DNA of 64,000 nt from Gnetum montanum (taxonomy: Eukaryota; Streptophyta; Gnetopsida; Gnetales; Gnetaceae), in assembly GCA_015680685.1 (NCBI GenBank), contig MNCI01016025.1, positions 240,846-304,845 on the forward strand, given 5' to 3'. Of the stretch, positions 1 to 12,311 are shown piece after piece. The notes under the pieces were generated by a model, which was given only the letters and a program-made list of their open reading frames with translations, did no database searches and was not told where the DNA came from. A program made the translations under genes and the position numbers. Position 1 is the first letter of the stretch, and each line of letters starts with the position of its first letter.

Positions 1-331
1 TAGAGCAAACACTTGGAATGGAGCAGTGTTGAAGCAGCTATGCAAGGAGCAAGATCGATAGCGCGCTTACGGATGGACAACAAAGGTGCAATCTTGGTGT
101 TGGCAGCAGCGACACTTCTTTCTCTCTCTCTTTCTCAGCTGCCAACAAAGGCCTGATGTCATTGTAATAAGATGTTCATCCTTGTTATCATGAACACCAG
201 TTTTGTCAAGTCTTGTAATAATGATCCATTCACATTTCATCCCATTAGTTCCATCTCGCTCAATAACTCCATACCTACCTAATATTATTGTAAGGAACTC
301 GAGGATGAGTTTTCATTCAGTCATGGGGGTA
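1..331 (+). mobile_element. Element F: 3' end of internal region (Athila-like)
   Basis: This is the last part of the non-coding 3' region of an LTR element whose body lies left of the window. It resembles the corresponding part of element B around 45220-45418: both have a TGTYATCATGAACACC-like stretch followed by a polypurine-tract-like end (GTTTTCATTCAGTCATGGGGGTA here, in two parts GTTTTCATT and CAGTCATGGGGGTA). No coding remnant is visible. Confidence 0.6.
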
Positions 332-1266
332 TGATAAGACGTGATATTGCATGCATCACGATATCACGTCGTCCCCTACGATATTACATACACGATATCA
401 CGGTCTACCGCCAAATCTATAAATAAGAGGCTGCACTCCCCTCATTTCCCATCCTTGGCTAAAATTAGAAAAACTCTAGCAGTTTGATCACTCTAGAGAT
501 AGAATATTTTCCATATACCCGTAGTAGGAGTTCCCAAGTGAAGGGATCTTTATTCGAGAAGTTTGTACCTAAACGTAAGTTGTGTACGGCAATAAAGACG
601 AGCTTTGTGGATAAACCTTGTAGTGCGTGGAATAGGATTTCTTACCTATTATTTATTACCTGCATTAGCATAGCATGAGTACAACTTGATTACGAGCATT
701 GACGAATGTGTATGGCTAAACAAGGAATCGACTGCTCATCGTGATTAGTCTCTGTCACCCTCAACTCCTAGAATGTGGAATAAGTACGACTTGATTACGA
801 GCATCTATGGGTGTGTACAACTAGTCAAGGAATCAACTGCTCATTATGTTTAGGCTATTTAAGTGTCTCAGTACGACCACTTTGAGCATGTGTGTTACGT
901 GTGGTGATCCCAGTAACGATTACCATTTGGTAGCCACAGTTGCATAGTTCAGGGTATGTACGGTAAGTGGGAACGGATGCTGACACTAGTTAATTTAGAC
1001 TTAGTTCTTAGTTAGAGTTAGTTAGCTCTCTCAACCCTTCACCTTGATAGCATAGGAGAAAAACTAGAAAAGCTATAAAAATCATATACCTTGGACTTAC
1101 TTAACCATACACTGTAACAACAACATGTAAGTCTAGGAAGACAATGAATGATTAACCTCAAGTGTTCCATGGGGCATTTAGGCATTTAGTCTGCAGAGTT
1201 TGACTGGATCACATGTGCTAGGCTCGTTTCGTATGGTTGAGTGTAGGGGTGCCTCGCCACTCATCA
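332..1266 (+). repeat. Element F 3' LTR (Athila-like family)
   Basis: The 935 bp LTR begins TGATAAGACG and ends CCACTCATCA, the same termini as element B (TGATAAATC...CTCATCA). It aligns with the B LTRs along its length, including the GAATATTTTCCA, GGATCTTTATT and GGCAATAAAGA stretches. U3 has an inverted repeat (CGTGATAT at 340-347, ATATCACG at 361-368) and a TATA box at 418-425. The 5' partner is outside the window, so no target-site duplication can be tested. Confidence 0.8.
418..425 (+). promoter_or_regulatory. TATA box of element F LTR
   Basis: TATAAATA in the sequence context CTATAAATAAGAGG, 86 bp inside the LTR. The same motif occupies the same place in the element B LTRs, downstream of a short inverted repeat. 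Confidence 0.6.
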
Positions 1267-2049
1267 TCACTAGACTCTCGTCCCTTCGCGATTGTTCGCT
1301 AGGGACATCCTCTTCAAGAATCAGACAAATAGATTCCACATCAAGTCCTTCGTGGAGGGGGCCAGTTGTGTGTGAGCCCTCCGCATGCTCTGGAGGTTGT
1401 GTGCCTCATCCTCTTCCTATTCTAGGTCTCTTGTCCCTTCGTTGGGATGGTTCTTCTCCCCTTGGATGCCTCGGTTTATGTGCCATCAATATTCATAGCA
1501 TAACCATGAATTATAATGTGTATAAGTTACTCAAAATGGCAATAATACACTTTCTCATTTTGACCAAGCTATGACACAGGCACGTGTATCTTGTTAGGTT
1601 CCCTAGAGTGTAGTTGAGTGGTTAGAAAAACAATAAAATATTATGAGTTGAAATTTATAGTTGTTTTATTATTTTTTTTCTTGTTGGTCACCTAAGAGGT
1701 GTTAAGTCTTTGATAATTATAATAATTATAGACCTCATCCCCACATGATGAAGAGCATACCTTTGGTAGCAATAGGCTGAAAGAATGGTTGGATTGGGAC
1801 AAGCAATAGAAATGGTATGTGCATGCTAAGAGGACTTGGCAAAAAAAATGAAAAAAATCCCCTTGCTTTGTCAAGAAATGGATAATTTTCAAAGGAGCAA
1901 CATGGGTATATATAGTATTTTTTTTCATGTGTCAATGGGGCCACATAAGTGAGGCTACATAAATGTAGGGGGATGCATATTTGGGGCCTAGTTGATGTTG
2001 CTATTTAGCTTAGTCAGCCTACGTTGACTGATGAAGTGAGATCCCAAAT
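1267..2049. other. Unassigned stretch
   Basis: No gene is recognised. An open frame across the F LTR end (1200-1574) matches nothing I know and starts inside the LTR. Read on the minus strand, 1900-2030 contains CCCCATTGACA and a TATATATACCC motif that loosely resemble the U3 of the element E 5' LTR (GCCCCATTGACATG, then TATAAATATG). It may therefore hold a damaged E 3' LTR, but its borders cannot be fixed. Confidence 0.3.
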
Positions 2050-3660
2050 CTTTGGATTGGAACACAAAGTTGGGTTGATTTGAGAACTTAGAGATCAAAG
2101 AACCATCTCATAGAAAGAGGAAGGAATATTTTCATGAAAATAAGAGTCGAAGATAGGAGAATGTCATAAGATGGAACTTTTGTGGGTGAAGAGCCATGCG
2201 ATGGGTAGAATGTAGATGATCGACAAATTATACCAAAGATGAAGGAGATTAACAATCGAAACCAAAGGATATGCAAGTGAGTCCTCCGTAGAGCATGCAT
2301 TAGCCTCAGTAACCCTTGCACACCATCAACATAGGAGTCTATGGTCCCATATTTAACTAATGATTAGTGCAAGTTAATGGTCACACTATGAGAACTAGCC
2401 AAAGAATTTACAAGTTCAAGAAAAGAATGACGGATGATCAAAAGGTAAAACTGATAGTGAGGTGAGTTATGGGAAGGAATTGATGAAGAGAAAGGTGTGA
2501 AATGGAATTCCTAATGTTTTTCACATGAAATCCCTTGTGTGAAGTATGTGATTAAGTGACTTGGTAGTAGCCATCCTTAGTTCAAACCCAAAACCAACCA
2601 TGCTCAACGACATTGCAACAACATTCAAAGACTTAGTCCATCCCCTTGAGGCACAAGAATGCACCCACAAACAACCACCACTCCAACATGAGGGAAACAT
2701 CACAAGTGAAGTAGGGGCTGAGTTAGAGGGGACTAAGCAAGTCCCATAACTAGGGCTTGTAGCCCGTTAGAGGTGGTCTAAGGGGTGTGCTTTGAATTTC
2801 CTTTCTTTTCTTATATGGGAACCACACCATGAAAATACCCATGCATTTTCGCATGCATTTGGTCCAAGGGGTGTGCTTTGAATCCTCATGTTTGTTTTTT
2901 TGTTGTGTTGTTTTTTTTTCTCGAATGATGAGGACNGGGAATAGAAAAGTATGAAGAATTTTGCATTCCCCTTGAAGTCANAGTGGTAAGAAGTTTTTGA
3001 GTACACTCTCGTAGACCAAGGAATAGAAAAGTATGAAGAATGTTGCATTCCCCTTGAAGTCACACCCTATTCAAACCATTTGATCCACCTCAAGTTTGAA
3101 AACTAAAAAAGCCAAAAATTAATTAAAGTTGTTTTAAATGGAAAAGGGATTACATGTTTCCAAAATAAGAAAAACCATGGAGTGCTTGGATGGGTGGATG
3201 ACGTGGACTCACTACCTATTAAATGAAATGAAAGTATAACGTGACTTCTTGGAATAAAATTGCTAAGGCAGGAACTAGATATAATAGGTGGACCATACTA
3301 TGCACCATTGCAAAGAGGAAGAACCACACTAGTATGTCTTGTGATAATAAGATATCTTATTAATGAAAAGTAGAAAATAACTGGAAGATAAGCACATACA
3401 CACATATAAAAATAAACAAATAAATACATAAATAAATAAATAAATAAAAATTAAGTAAGAATGGTCAAACGTACAAATGATGTTGTAAAACAAAAAGGTG
3501 TAAAACAAAAACTTTCAAAAAAACTGAGAAGCTAGTAGATGTCGTTAGCATGGATGATGGTCTCCCCCATGACTAAGTTGGAAGAAGGAGATCTAGAAAA
3601 TGGAACAAGGTTGACTTTGTGATGAGAGGGTAGTGACACTAGTTTAGTGGAGTTCATGGA
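2050..3660 (-). mobile_element. Element E: 3' untranslated region
   Basis: On the minus strand this follows the integrase remnant of E. The part at 2520-2770 aligns with 44220-44480 of element B: both read GGGCTACAAGC, then CATTCTTGTG, then a GGTTGGTTTTG run. This shows it is the homologous 3' region of the same family. The stretch at 2930-3062 contains two N characters and a duplicated 44 bp segment from an assembly join. The stretch at 3410-3450 is a short AAATA-rich simple repeat. Plus-strand and minus-strand open frames here are not recognisable proteins. Confidence 0.6.
2936..3062. other. Assembly join with duplicated 44 bp
   Basis: N at 2936 and 2981 bracket a segment (GGAATAGAAAAGTATGAAGA...) that recurs at 3020-3062 with one base changed. 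It is a gap-closing artefact rather than biology. Confidence 0.8.
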
Positions 3661-3689
3661 AGGGTTTTAATTGTTGCATATTGACTATG

Positions 3690-4720
3690 TTTTCATGGGA
3701 TCCTCAGGTTTGTGTATAAGTAAGGCCTTGGATGGAAAGGTTTAAGAAACAATATAAGGTCCCTCCCATAGTGTTTGAAACTTAGTACATTGTGTACATG
3801 TGTGAGGTTCCAGTAGAGTACCTTATCTCCACGTTGAAATGTTACCTTTTGAATCCTAAGATCATGACATTTTTTATTATAGGCCTTGTGTATTTCATTT
3901 GATGATAGGGCCACTACTCAATTCACATCTAACACATTCAAGTTGATGAGTTGTTCTCATTGTGCTAGTGATAAGTGAAGATCCAAGTCACTGGTGGTAG
4001 ATAGTATTTGGAGTTTTGCCTAAATTGGAAGTTTTGGTAATTTCCTATACACTAACTTGTAAGGAGAGTAGCTGATAGGAAGTTTCCATGTTGAGCGATA
4101 GGCCTAAAGGGCATAGTTAAGTTTCATGCCCCAATCCCTCATATATTTGCTAATGGTCCTAGTTAGGATCTTTGTAATCTCCCTATTTGTGACTTCGAAT
4201 TTCCTATTGGCTTGGGGGTGATAGGGTGTTGTAAATTTATGTTTGACCACCAAGTGTTGCATGAGTTTATGAAAAGTAGTGCCTGTGAAATGAGTTCCAT
4301 TATCTGAAATGAGTGCACATGGCACCCCAAACATATTCACAATTTGTTGTTGGACAAGCCATATGGTTATGTTTGAGGAACAATCAGTGATAGCTACCGC
4401 CTCTACCCACTTAGTATAGTAGTCTACAGTGGTGATGATGTATGCCTACTTGTTGGACATGGGTGTAATGGGACCCATGAAATTGATGCCCCAAATATCG
4501 AAGGGTTCTAGTGGCTAGATCCACTATTAGGGTCCCTCCATTGGTTCTGTCATCCCACCATATCTCTAACATCATTCATAGGAGTGGACGAACCATTGAG
4601 CATCTTTGAAGAATGTAGGCTAGTAATATCCTGCAAGTAAGATTTTAATGGCTATGCATTGCCCAACATAGTGGCCCCCAAAAGGGCCCTCATGAGCATC
4701 CTAAAGGACTTGTAGTGTAT
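3690..4720 (-). pseudogene. Element E integrase remnant
   Basis: Integrase inserts the element cDNA into chromosomes. On the minus strand 4104-4340 reads GVPCALISDNGTHF, TTPYHPQANRKFEVTNREI, the region around the second and third acidic residues of the DDE core. 3693-3914 reads the C-terminal part (HKAYNKKCHDLRIQKVTFQ, GDKVLYWNLTH) that follows the core in Athila-type integrases. The zinc-binding HHCC part (about 4720-4580) is hardly readable. The frame is broken by several stops and shifts. The homologous element B integrase is better preserved, and comparison with it makes the assignment firm. Confidence 0.8.
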
Positions 4721-4819
4721 CCACATCAAAGACACACCACTGAACCAAGCCATCTACACACACCTTGTAAAAGTGTCCATTGATTTCCATGAAGTGCTTG
4801 GCCTTGTGAAGAAATTTCT

Positions 4820-5400
4820 ACTTCTTCCAATGATCCCACTCCTTTAGTAATTCTTGTGTTGAGAGATAAGTGATGATGTCACTAAACCAAGTTGATCTTG
4901 TGGACATTTCCTTGGTGATTGCTCCAGCGAAGAGGATTTTATCTATAAATTGGTTAGAGAGTGGTTTCTCCTCCTCTGTGCTATCCCATTGTAACCAAGA
5001 TAAGTGATCGACAACCACATTCTCAGTTCCCTTCCTATCTATCATAGTAAGATCAAATTCTTGAAGGATCACAAGCCATCATATAATATGGGGACTCACC
5101 GTTGGTTTGTTCATCAAGAATCAAATGGCACTATGGTTAGTATGTACAAACATCTTATAATTGAGCACATAGTGTTGGAACCTTTTCATGGTGAACAACA
5201 CCGCCATTAATTCCTTTTCAGTGGTGGTGTAGTTGAGTTGAGCACCCACAATGCTTCGGCTTGCACAATGGATATAATATGGGAATTTCTAGTCATCCAT
5301 GTAAGCATGGCTCCCAATGCATAATTACATGCATCTATCATGATGTGAAATGGTTTGGACTAGTCGAGTGTTCATAAAATTGGAGTCTCTATGAGTTTCT
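4820..5400 (-). pseudogene. Element E RNase H remnant
   Basis: This domain removes the RNA strand during reverse transcription. The minus strand reads IMIDACNYALGAML near 5340-5290, the usual Ty3-type RNase H start (TDASNYALG in element B). It ends in ILQEFDLTMIDRKGTENVVVDHLS at 5070-4990 (written here as ILQEFDLTMIDRKG and TENVVVDHLS), the conserved tail before the linker to integrase. The middle part (5290-5090) is shifted and carries stops. No second, archaeal-type RNase H follows, unlike elements A and D. Confidence 0.75.
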
Positions 5401-6540
5401 TTTCTAGTGTTTGGAATGCAGATTCACATTCCCTAGTCCAAATAAATAAAGTGTCCTTCTTTGTTAGTTCCAAAAATGGTTTGGAAATATTCAATAAATT
5501 CTTGATGAAGTGTTGGTAATAATCAGTGTGGCCAAGGAATGATCAAACATCTTTTACAGTGCTTGGTTGACTAGTGATTCCTTGGATGATTCTAATTTTT
5601 TCAGGATCTACACCAATCCCTACTTGTAAAATGTGTTGCCCTAGGACAATGCCTTCTTGGACCATCAAGTGGCTCTTTTGCTAGTTGAGCCATAAATTAG
5701 TTTCCAGACATCTTTTTAAAACTTGCTTCAAACGGGCCAAGGCTTGTTCAAACTTTGCTCCATAGTTAGAGAAGTCATCCATGAAGACTTCCACTCCATT
5801 GCTAATCTGTTGTTGAAATATGATGAGGACAAGGTGTTGGAAGGTTGCAGGTGCATTACACAGGCCAAAGGGCATCTTCTTATATGCAAAAGTTCCCTAG
5901 GAACTTGTAAATGTTGTCTTGGCCTGGTCTTTTGGCACAATTTGGATTTGGTTATAGCCACTATAACCATGCAAAAAGCTATAGTAACAATGTCCCGCAA
6001 TGATATCCAACACTTGATCCAGAAATGGAAGTGGGAAGTGATTCTTGAAGGTTGTCATCTTTAGTAATTGGAAATCTATATAGAACCTCCATTTGCCATC
6101 ATTTTTTGGCACAATAATAAGCAGGATGACCCATTCACTATCTACAATGGAGTAGATGAACCATGCTTTCAGTAACTGTTTAATTTCATCCTTGACAATT
6201 TCCTTTGGTTTGGGATTTAATTGTGTTTGCAGCTATTGTCATGGCTTCATGGAGGGGTCGATATAAATTTGATGTTGGCATACCCTAGGATCAACTCTTG
6301 TTAGTTCAAGGTATGACCATGCAAAAGTAGCAATCCATTTGTTCACCATCTTTAGCAATTTCTTTTTTTGTTCAAGAGCCAAAGTGGCATCGATAATTAC
6401 CAGCTTGCCATTTTTCAAGAATGCATATTCTAGATTGGCCAGTAAGGATTTTAATTCTAGTGGCTCCAGTTTAAATCTTTTAGGGATATGTAGCTTTCCT
6501 CAATCATCACTATCATCAATAGTGGAGACTTGTTGATGGA
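5400..6540 (-). pseudogene. Element E reverse transcriptase remnant
   Basis: Minus-strand RT in two well-preserved pieces. 6112-5897 reads MPKNDGKWRFYIDFQLLKM and FLHGYSGYNQIQIVP. 5875-5681 reads MPFGLCNAPATFQH and then VFMDDFSNYG, where FMDD is the catalytic box. The next stretch gives LKRCLETNLWLN and the GILVGQH-like segment before the thumb. This matches element B closely and the Athila group in general (VFMDDFS). Frameshifts separate the pieces, so no active enzyme is encoded. Confidence 0.88.
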
Positions 6541-6748
6541 CCTTTTCCAATTCATTCATGCTTTTCACATTGGCACATACAAGGCCCTCAGATGGTTTTA
6601 TGCATAAAGTTCTACTATTAGAGTCAGGAGTCAACCACTAGGTGCCTTCTTGGTTTGTAGTTGTTACATACATACATTGTTAAATCTATGATTCTTTAGC
6701 ATATCGACTACATGCTTGAATAGATGTCTGCTTAGCAGACCAAAGTTG

Positions 6749-7189
6749 CTACACATAGTTGCACCTGAAGTCACTATATGTGATGCATGGAACACACTTC
6801 TTATCAATCTTTTTGAAAGGATTTTCTTTTAAAATTTCAAGGAAAAGATCTTGGAGGCCCAATCTTGCATCCACCATGTTGAACAAGGCTCTTCCCATTA
6901 TGATCGAAAAATTCCCCTTATAATTATCTACCCAGATGACTAGGAAGTTAGTAGGGTAGGACCACCCACAAATGGTGGTCATGATATCTTCTAAAAATCC
7001 TAAGGGAACAATTATGGATAGGTCTTCCAACTTGAGCCGAATGCTACTTTTCTTCATTAGGGGTAGGTTCCAAGTCTTGTACATATCGTGTGAAATCAAG
7101 TTGATGCCTAACCCCAAATCAAAGAGAGCTTTGCATGGCTTATTGCCTACCACTTGAAGGTATATGAGGGCACTCCCTAGATCAGTCAA
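6749..7189 (-). pseudogene. Element E aspartic protease domain
   Basis: A 146-codon open stretch on the minus strand. It reads KALFDLGLGINLISHDMY, where DLG is the protease catalytic triad as found in Athila-type elements, and then FSIIMGRALFNMVDARLG, the usual second half (normally ILGRPFLATA). The protease would cut Gag-Pol. It lies between gag (above 7400) and RT (below 6540), as expected. It starts at an internal methionine and is really part of a longer polyprotein frame that is broken on both sides. Element B keeps a weaker copy at 39720-40200. Confidence 0.8.
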
Positions 7190-7399
7190 TTTCTAAGGAA
7201 GATGACTTACCTTTATCAAGTCTGTCGCAACGTGTGTTAGCATGATGGTTTGTACTTTGGGGGTTGTTTGGCTTGAAGGTTTCTCGAAGGGTTGAATGGT
7301 GGAGGCGATTAGATGTTTAGAGGCATTGGCCACATGTGAATGTGAGGGTATTTTTGGGTTATTGGGCTCGAAAAAAGGATGTTTGCATGGTTTCAATTC

Positions 7400-9754
7400 T
7401 AGTCCACTTAGCTAAGAAGCTAGTTGTAAGTTGATAGCCCTCATGGCATTACGTTGTTATGGCTATGGTGGTATTTCTCCTTGCATAGGTGGAGCAGAAG
7501 GTAGCTAAGTTGGCGGCCGATGAGTAGGTATGGCAGGATAAGGTGATGGAGGACAGTAGAGATGTGCATTCTCCCCTATTTATGATGGAGATTGTGTTTG
7601 GAAGTATTACAGGGGGTAGTAATGATTTTGAAAAGTTGCATGACTAGAAGAGTCCTGTGAAGAGACTAATTTCTGAATGTAGTACCCATAAGGATTCGGT
7701 TGCTAGTAAGGGTACTACTACCTTGGAGGTGGCATCCCCCACAATTGTGGATGTTACCATTGCTAGAAATATTCATAATGTTGCGGTAGTGCTCCACTTG
7801 CACAATATCCTTGTTGCTGGTGGAATTGCCTGGGATTGCCTTGTGGATAAGGTAATCTCTAAGGTGTTTTCCTTTTTTCTAAGCGAGGATTCAATGCATA
7901 CATCCTAGACTTTTGTAAATTTGACACCATAGGATAACACCCCTTAGGATGTTCGTATTGGCATATGTCACACCCATCATCTTCCTCTATGTTAGAGTCT
8001 ACAATCTCTTCTGCTATAACAACTTTGCCCTTACCTTTATGGTAAGCATGTTCAGCTTCTCCTCTCCTTCGTCGATCATGATCATTACTTTGTTATTTGG
8101 GTTTCTCTACAATTTTTAGAACACTTTCAAATTTTTCATCCAAAGAATCCGACATCTTATCAACCTTGGCTAAAATTTTAGAAGCAAATTTTTGTATGGA
8201 CAAGGTTTTTCGGTTCACCGTTGTATCCAATGGCGATTCTTCTACATATTCACAAAATTAGACTTTCCTCTTTCATATGGAAGGGTCCTGATTATATTCT
8301 TCTATGATTTCATTTTTCCTTAGTTCCTCTTCCTCTTTAGCCACCTGCTCAATTAGGTGCTATAGTTGATGGACCCTTAATTTCAATGGTCATCCTTGAG
8401 TGTAAATGCCAAGGGTCTTTCTTGTTTCAAAGAGGAGCCCATCTATGATATGGTGTTGTTGTTCCTGCTGAGAGTAGCCATGACCATGACATTAGTGTAA
8501 CAATAAGTAATATCTACCCAAGGCTGCATCAAAGGGTTCATGGATACCTTATTTCCATTCTTATATTTTTCATCTCAAATTAGACACTCTAGAGTAGGTT
8601 TGGTATTTGTCATTGAAAATTTCCAACATCGTACTCCATTGTCTAATTAATTCTAGTTCCAGAGACTAGTACTAGCTTTTCACTTCCTTGATAAGTGTTT
8701 GGGGAAACAAATTGAGTTTCTTCCAATCATTATCTATATTTTGTAGGGTGCAAGCATCATGAAATTCTTGCAAGTGAGTCTATGGATCACAATTATATCC
8801 CCCTTCAAATTTGGGGATGTTCTTCATGTCAAGGTGCTTGATCCAACTATCTTTTAAGTGCCTACTGGGTATTTGAACCACCTTAGCTATGTTGAGCATG
8901 CTTCGCATAGCCAACAGTGGTTCATTCGAGTCATAGTCCTGCTGATGGCCACAACGTCTGTGATGATTTTGGTTTCCTCTCGTTTCTTGATGGTGAGACT
9001 CACATGATTGGTCACACTTTTCATCACATTTTCCTCTTTATTCCTTGCAATTTTTTCAGTCTTTTCGATCAGTATCACCCTAGTTCCTCCTACGGTTGTG
9101 ATCAGATTCAAAACATAGTGAAGAAAAAGTAGAACAAGAAGATGGAGAAGAAGGAGAACAGGGAGGAGAATTGCCACCACCTCGGTGTTGATCTCCTCCT
9201 CTACGTTGATGAAGACCTTGATCTCCACATCCATCTTTCCCTTTGTGATGATCTTTCTTGTGTAATCTCCCATCATCCTAGGGCTCCTGGTTGCTTGATT
9301 ATTTACTTTGAATGATGGACTGAATGATCTGATGCATTGGAGGAGGTTCCACCAAATGGAAATCATGAAAAAAAAGTTCCACATCGTCATGTGGGTTCTA
9401 AAAGAATAAAGGGTTACTAAACTATTTTCCCATTATGTGTTCATGGAATTCCTCATCGTCTCATGCACATTATGCCTCATTTCGATGATAGTCTCGGTAG
9501 TCATGATCCTCCATTATGTATTCCACACCATGGTCTTGAATGCCTAGTCTGGCAAGATTTTGAAGTAGCATTCCATGAATGGATCAATTAGGAGGTAATA
9601 TGATGTTGACCTTCATGTCCTACCATTGTAGATGCTCATCATGATGTAGGATAAAGGTGAAGTTGGGGATATACTTGTCTGGATGTATGTATACCACCCA
9701 ACACTCCTGCGACACTGGTGGGTTGGATCCATCTCACCTAAGAGAAGAAGACAT
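7400..9754 (-). pseudogene. Element E gag remnant
   Basis: Gag forms the particle that packages the element RNA. The likely start is the minus-strand ATG at 9754-9752 (MSSSLR), matching MSSFHRSPS of element B at 37587. Both continue with a WVVY..H..K..PNFTFILHHDE segment. The central part (about 8850-8450) has the gag core (HLQEFHDACTLQNIDNDWKK, then LIRQWSTMLEIFNDKYQTYS), again as in B. A Cys-rich segment CDICQYEHPKGCYP lies near 7990-7940. Many stops interrupt the frame, mostly TAG. Open frames in other phases here, such as 8887-9390, are shadows. Confidence 0.7.
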
Positions 9755-9898
9755 TATTGATGTTAGATAACAACTAAACTAGTATGACTTATTCTTTACT
9801 TAATCCACCTAACATGTGTAAATTTCACTAGCCTAGGTCTGCTCCAATGAAGTGAATGATGATCTTGCTAAGACTAGATAGTGCATGTAAGTCTAACA

Positions 9899-9918
9899 GT
9901 CCCTGACAATGATGCCAA
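9899..9918 (-). other. Element E primer-binding site
   Basis: Minus strand TTGGCATCATTGTCAGGGAC, directly downstream of the 5' LTR. It differs by one base from the element B site (TTGGCACCATTGTCAGGGAC). The TGGCRYCRTTGTCRGGGA form is typical of Athila-type elements. It sets the boundary of the LTR. Confidence 0.8.
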
Positions 9919-10806
9919 TGATGAGCGATGAGGTACCCCTATGCCTAACCATACGAATCACAAGCATGCATGCACAACTCGATCAAATTTCATAGACTAC
10001 AAGCACTTACATACACCAAATTCTAGCTAGGAATACCTCAATTAGAACAGTTGTTGTCTTCCCAATCTCAGTTGTGATATTCTATGGCGATGGTTGAGTG
10101 AGATTGAGGCAAATGATTTTTATTAGTTTTATTTTTATCTTTTAAGGTCTAATTCTTTGAAATGGAAAGTTTTATAATTCTATGACTATTCTACTTATTG
10201 CTTACCTCTCCCTAGCATAAGCAACCAGTCTCATCTTTCATGCACATCCTGAGCATGCCCTAACCACTACTCCATTACTAGACATTAAGTGTCACTGGGT
10301 TGCCAAGTGTCAAGTATATGTTCGAGATGGTCATGCCTATGGTTCTTATAAACTATGAAAAGCATTGTGATCGTAAAATGATAATAAAAAGAGCATTTAC
10401 AATGATTAAAACATTAAAATATTAAATTGTTTAAATGCTTAAGTAATGAAATCCAAATGCTGAAAGGAATATGGTAAAAGCTCATCTTTATTATTGGTTA
10501 CAAAAATGGGCTTAGGTACATTCGTGCTCCAATAAAGAGGTGTACACTCTTCTCACTTCTGCTATGGGCACTTACGAAATATTCTAACTATTATGGAAAC
10601 AAACTACAAGAACTTCACCACATCTAACTCAAAAGATGCCATAAATGATGCGGGTACACACATATTTATAACAGAAGACAAACTCTGCATTAACGAGGTC
10701 ACGTTAATGCATGGATGAATACGTCGATGGGGTCACGTCACTATGGTCATGTCAATGGGGCTCCATTAACCTGGTCCAATCGACATATCAACTAAACACT
10801 TCATCA
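9919..10806 (-). repeat. Element E 5' LTR
   Basis: On the minus strand the LTR runs from TGATGAAGTG (10806) to GCTCATCA (9919), immediately followed by the primer-binding site. The low-coordinate end aligns with the B and F LTR ends (GGTACC...CATATGRTTNG region). A TATA box lies at 10663-10670. U3 carries repeated GGTCACGT-like inverted segments at 10695-10740. The upper border is set by analogy with TGATRA starts in the family, so it is less certain than the lower one. Confidence 0.7.
10663..10670 (-). promoter_or_regulatory. TATA box of element E LTR
   Basis: Minus-strand TATAAATA in the context TGTTATAAATATGTG, about 140 bp inside the LTR, comparable in position to the F and B LTR TATA boxes. 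Confidence 0.5.
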
Positions 10807-12311
10807 ATATGGAAACTACTATGAGGATTGATATAATTGATGTTGATTCCTATCACTCTCGTGATTTCTTCCGATACATAAAACATAAGAAAGGAATTAA
10901 TGCTTATTGATTTCTACCACTAAAATTAATTATCTTCAATAGGGCAAAACAATAAGAAAATAAAAATATGAGTTTATAAGGTAAAAACTATAGCGTTTTG
11001 GGGTTCAATATAGCCCCCAACTAGCCTTTATCCAATGTTTGGCCATAAAGGCCAGAATAAGCAAGTGATAGAAAAGAAAAACATTATCATGTATAATATA
11101 TGTACAACTATCTAAATTGTTGTGAGAAAAAACTAAAACTATAATTGATATGCTAATACAACATTCATAACATAATTTTGAAATTTAAAACTCAACACAT
11201 AACATCTAAATCTTATATATGCATATAAACAAAGAAAAAGATCATTATGTTCACTATCCATCATTAGAGTTAAATAATAATACAAAAAAAAATTAAACTT
11301 GTCTGTAGTCTCAATAATAACTACATAGCCATTCCATCAGCTAAAACAAAATTAAGTTTGAGGTATGTATCAAACCTTTGAATTTTCTTCCACTTCCATG
11401 TCCTCTTCAAAATTGAAGAGCTCTACCCCATCATCATCATCATGATTTTAATGATGAACATATCTCTCAATGTCCACCACCCTCTTGCCCATGGTGATGA
11501 GGTTGAGCTTGAGGATCGAGAACTTAGAAGGAAGGTTGATTACATTTCCCAAATTAAAAATACACGAGCCACAAAAACCACATCAAAGTTTATGTGGTTC
11601 CCCAACTTGGGTATTCCACATTTGAAGGGTAGATTCCTTATAGATCTTCGAACTTTGTTCCTTCAAAAAATAGTTTAAAGGGCACTACACCCTATACAAG
11701 CTCTGATCTCTGCACCAAAGTGTTTCATCACTATGAAACCACTCAACTCCACAAGCTCCCAACATGCTTAGAATGTAGTTTTAAGGATCATACAACCTTT
11801 ATAGGATTTAGCTCTGCTTCAAAGTGTTTTGACCCAGCAAAAGCACTCAATCTTGTGAGACCCCAATAATCAATATGGATGTCTTCTTAAAACAAGCACA
11901 TTGACAATATAGGGCTACATGAAAGAGAAGAAAAGCAAGGAAAAAATGTAACTAAATTTACAAGTCCTTGCACTTTGAAGCATAGCACAATACAAATCCA
12001 AGAAAATGATGTTACAATGAAGAACAAGAATATAGTAGCATAGAATATACAATGATTGATCTTTTGTAAATAATACTTGCATAATACTAGTATCTTTGGA
12101 TAGCTTTGAAGTTATTGAAAACTCCTCAAAATTCATGCAACAACTACCAAACAGCTAGTGTAGATGTCTTCTTCAAAGTTGATATGTCTGATTGAGATTG
12201 ACCTCAATTCAAGAGAGATGTTTGTTTGGAAAATGGAACATCTCTTATGGGACATCTCTAGGAAGACATCTACTATAGAATAAAGATGTCTACTATTTTA
12301 AGGAGACATCT
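10807..12311. other. Unassigned AT-rich stretch
   Basis: I see no gene or element border. The stretch has a weak internal duplication near 11695 and 11815 (AGCTCTG....CAAAGTGTTT) and a cluster of GACATCT repeats at 12160-12311. The only open frames are short (for example 11442-11678) and match nothing I recognise. Confidence 0.4.

Noticed and set aside
1200-1574. 124-codon open frame
   Set aside because: It begins inside the F LTR, crosses its end into unrelated DNA and has no recognisable domain.
5723-6064. 113-codon plus-strand frame
   Set aside because: Shadow of the minus-strand RT of E (GYSGYNQIQIVP and VFMDD in the true frame).
8887-9390. 167-codon minus-strand frame
   Set aside because: The gag frame in another phase matches element B gag; this one does not.
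11695-11720. GCTCTGATCTCTGCACC resembling the complement of an initiator-tRNA primer site
   Set aside because: Only part of the site matches and no LTR border is next to it.
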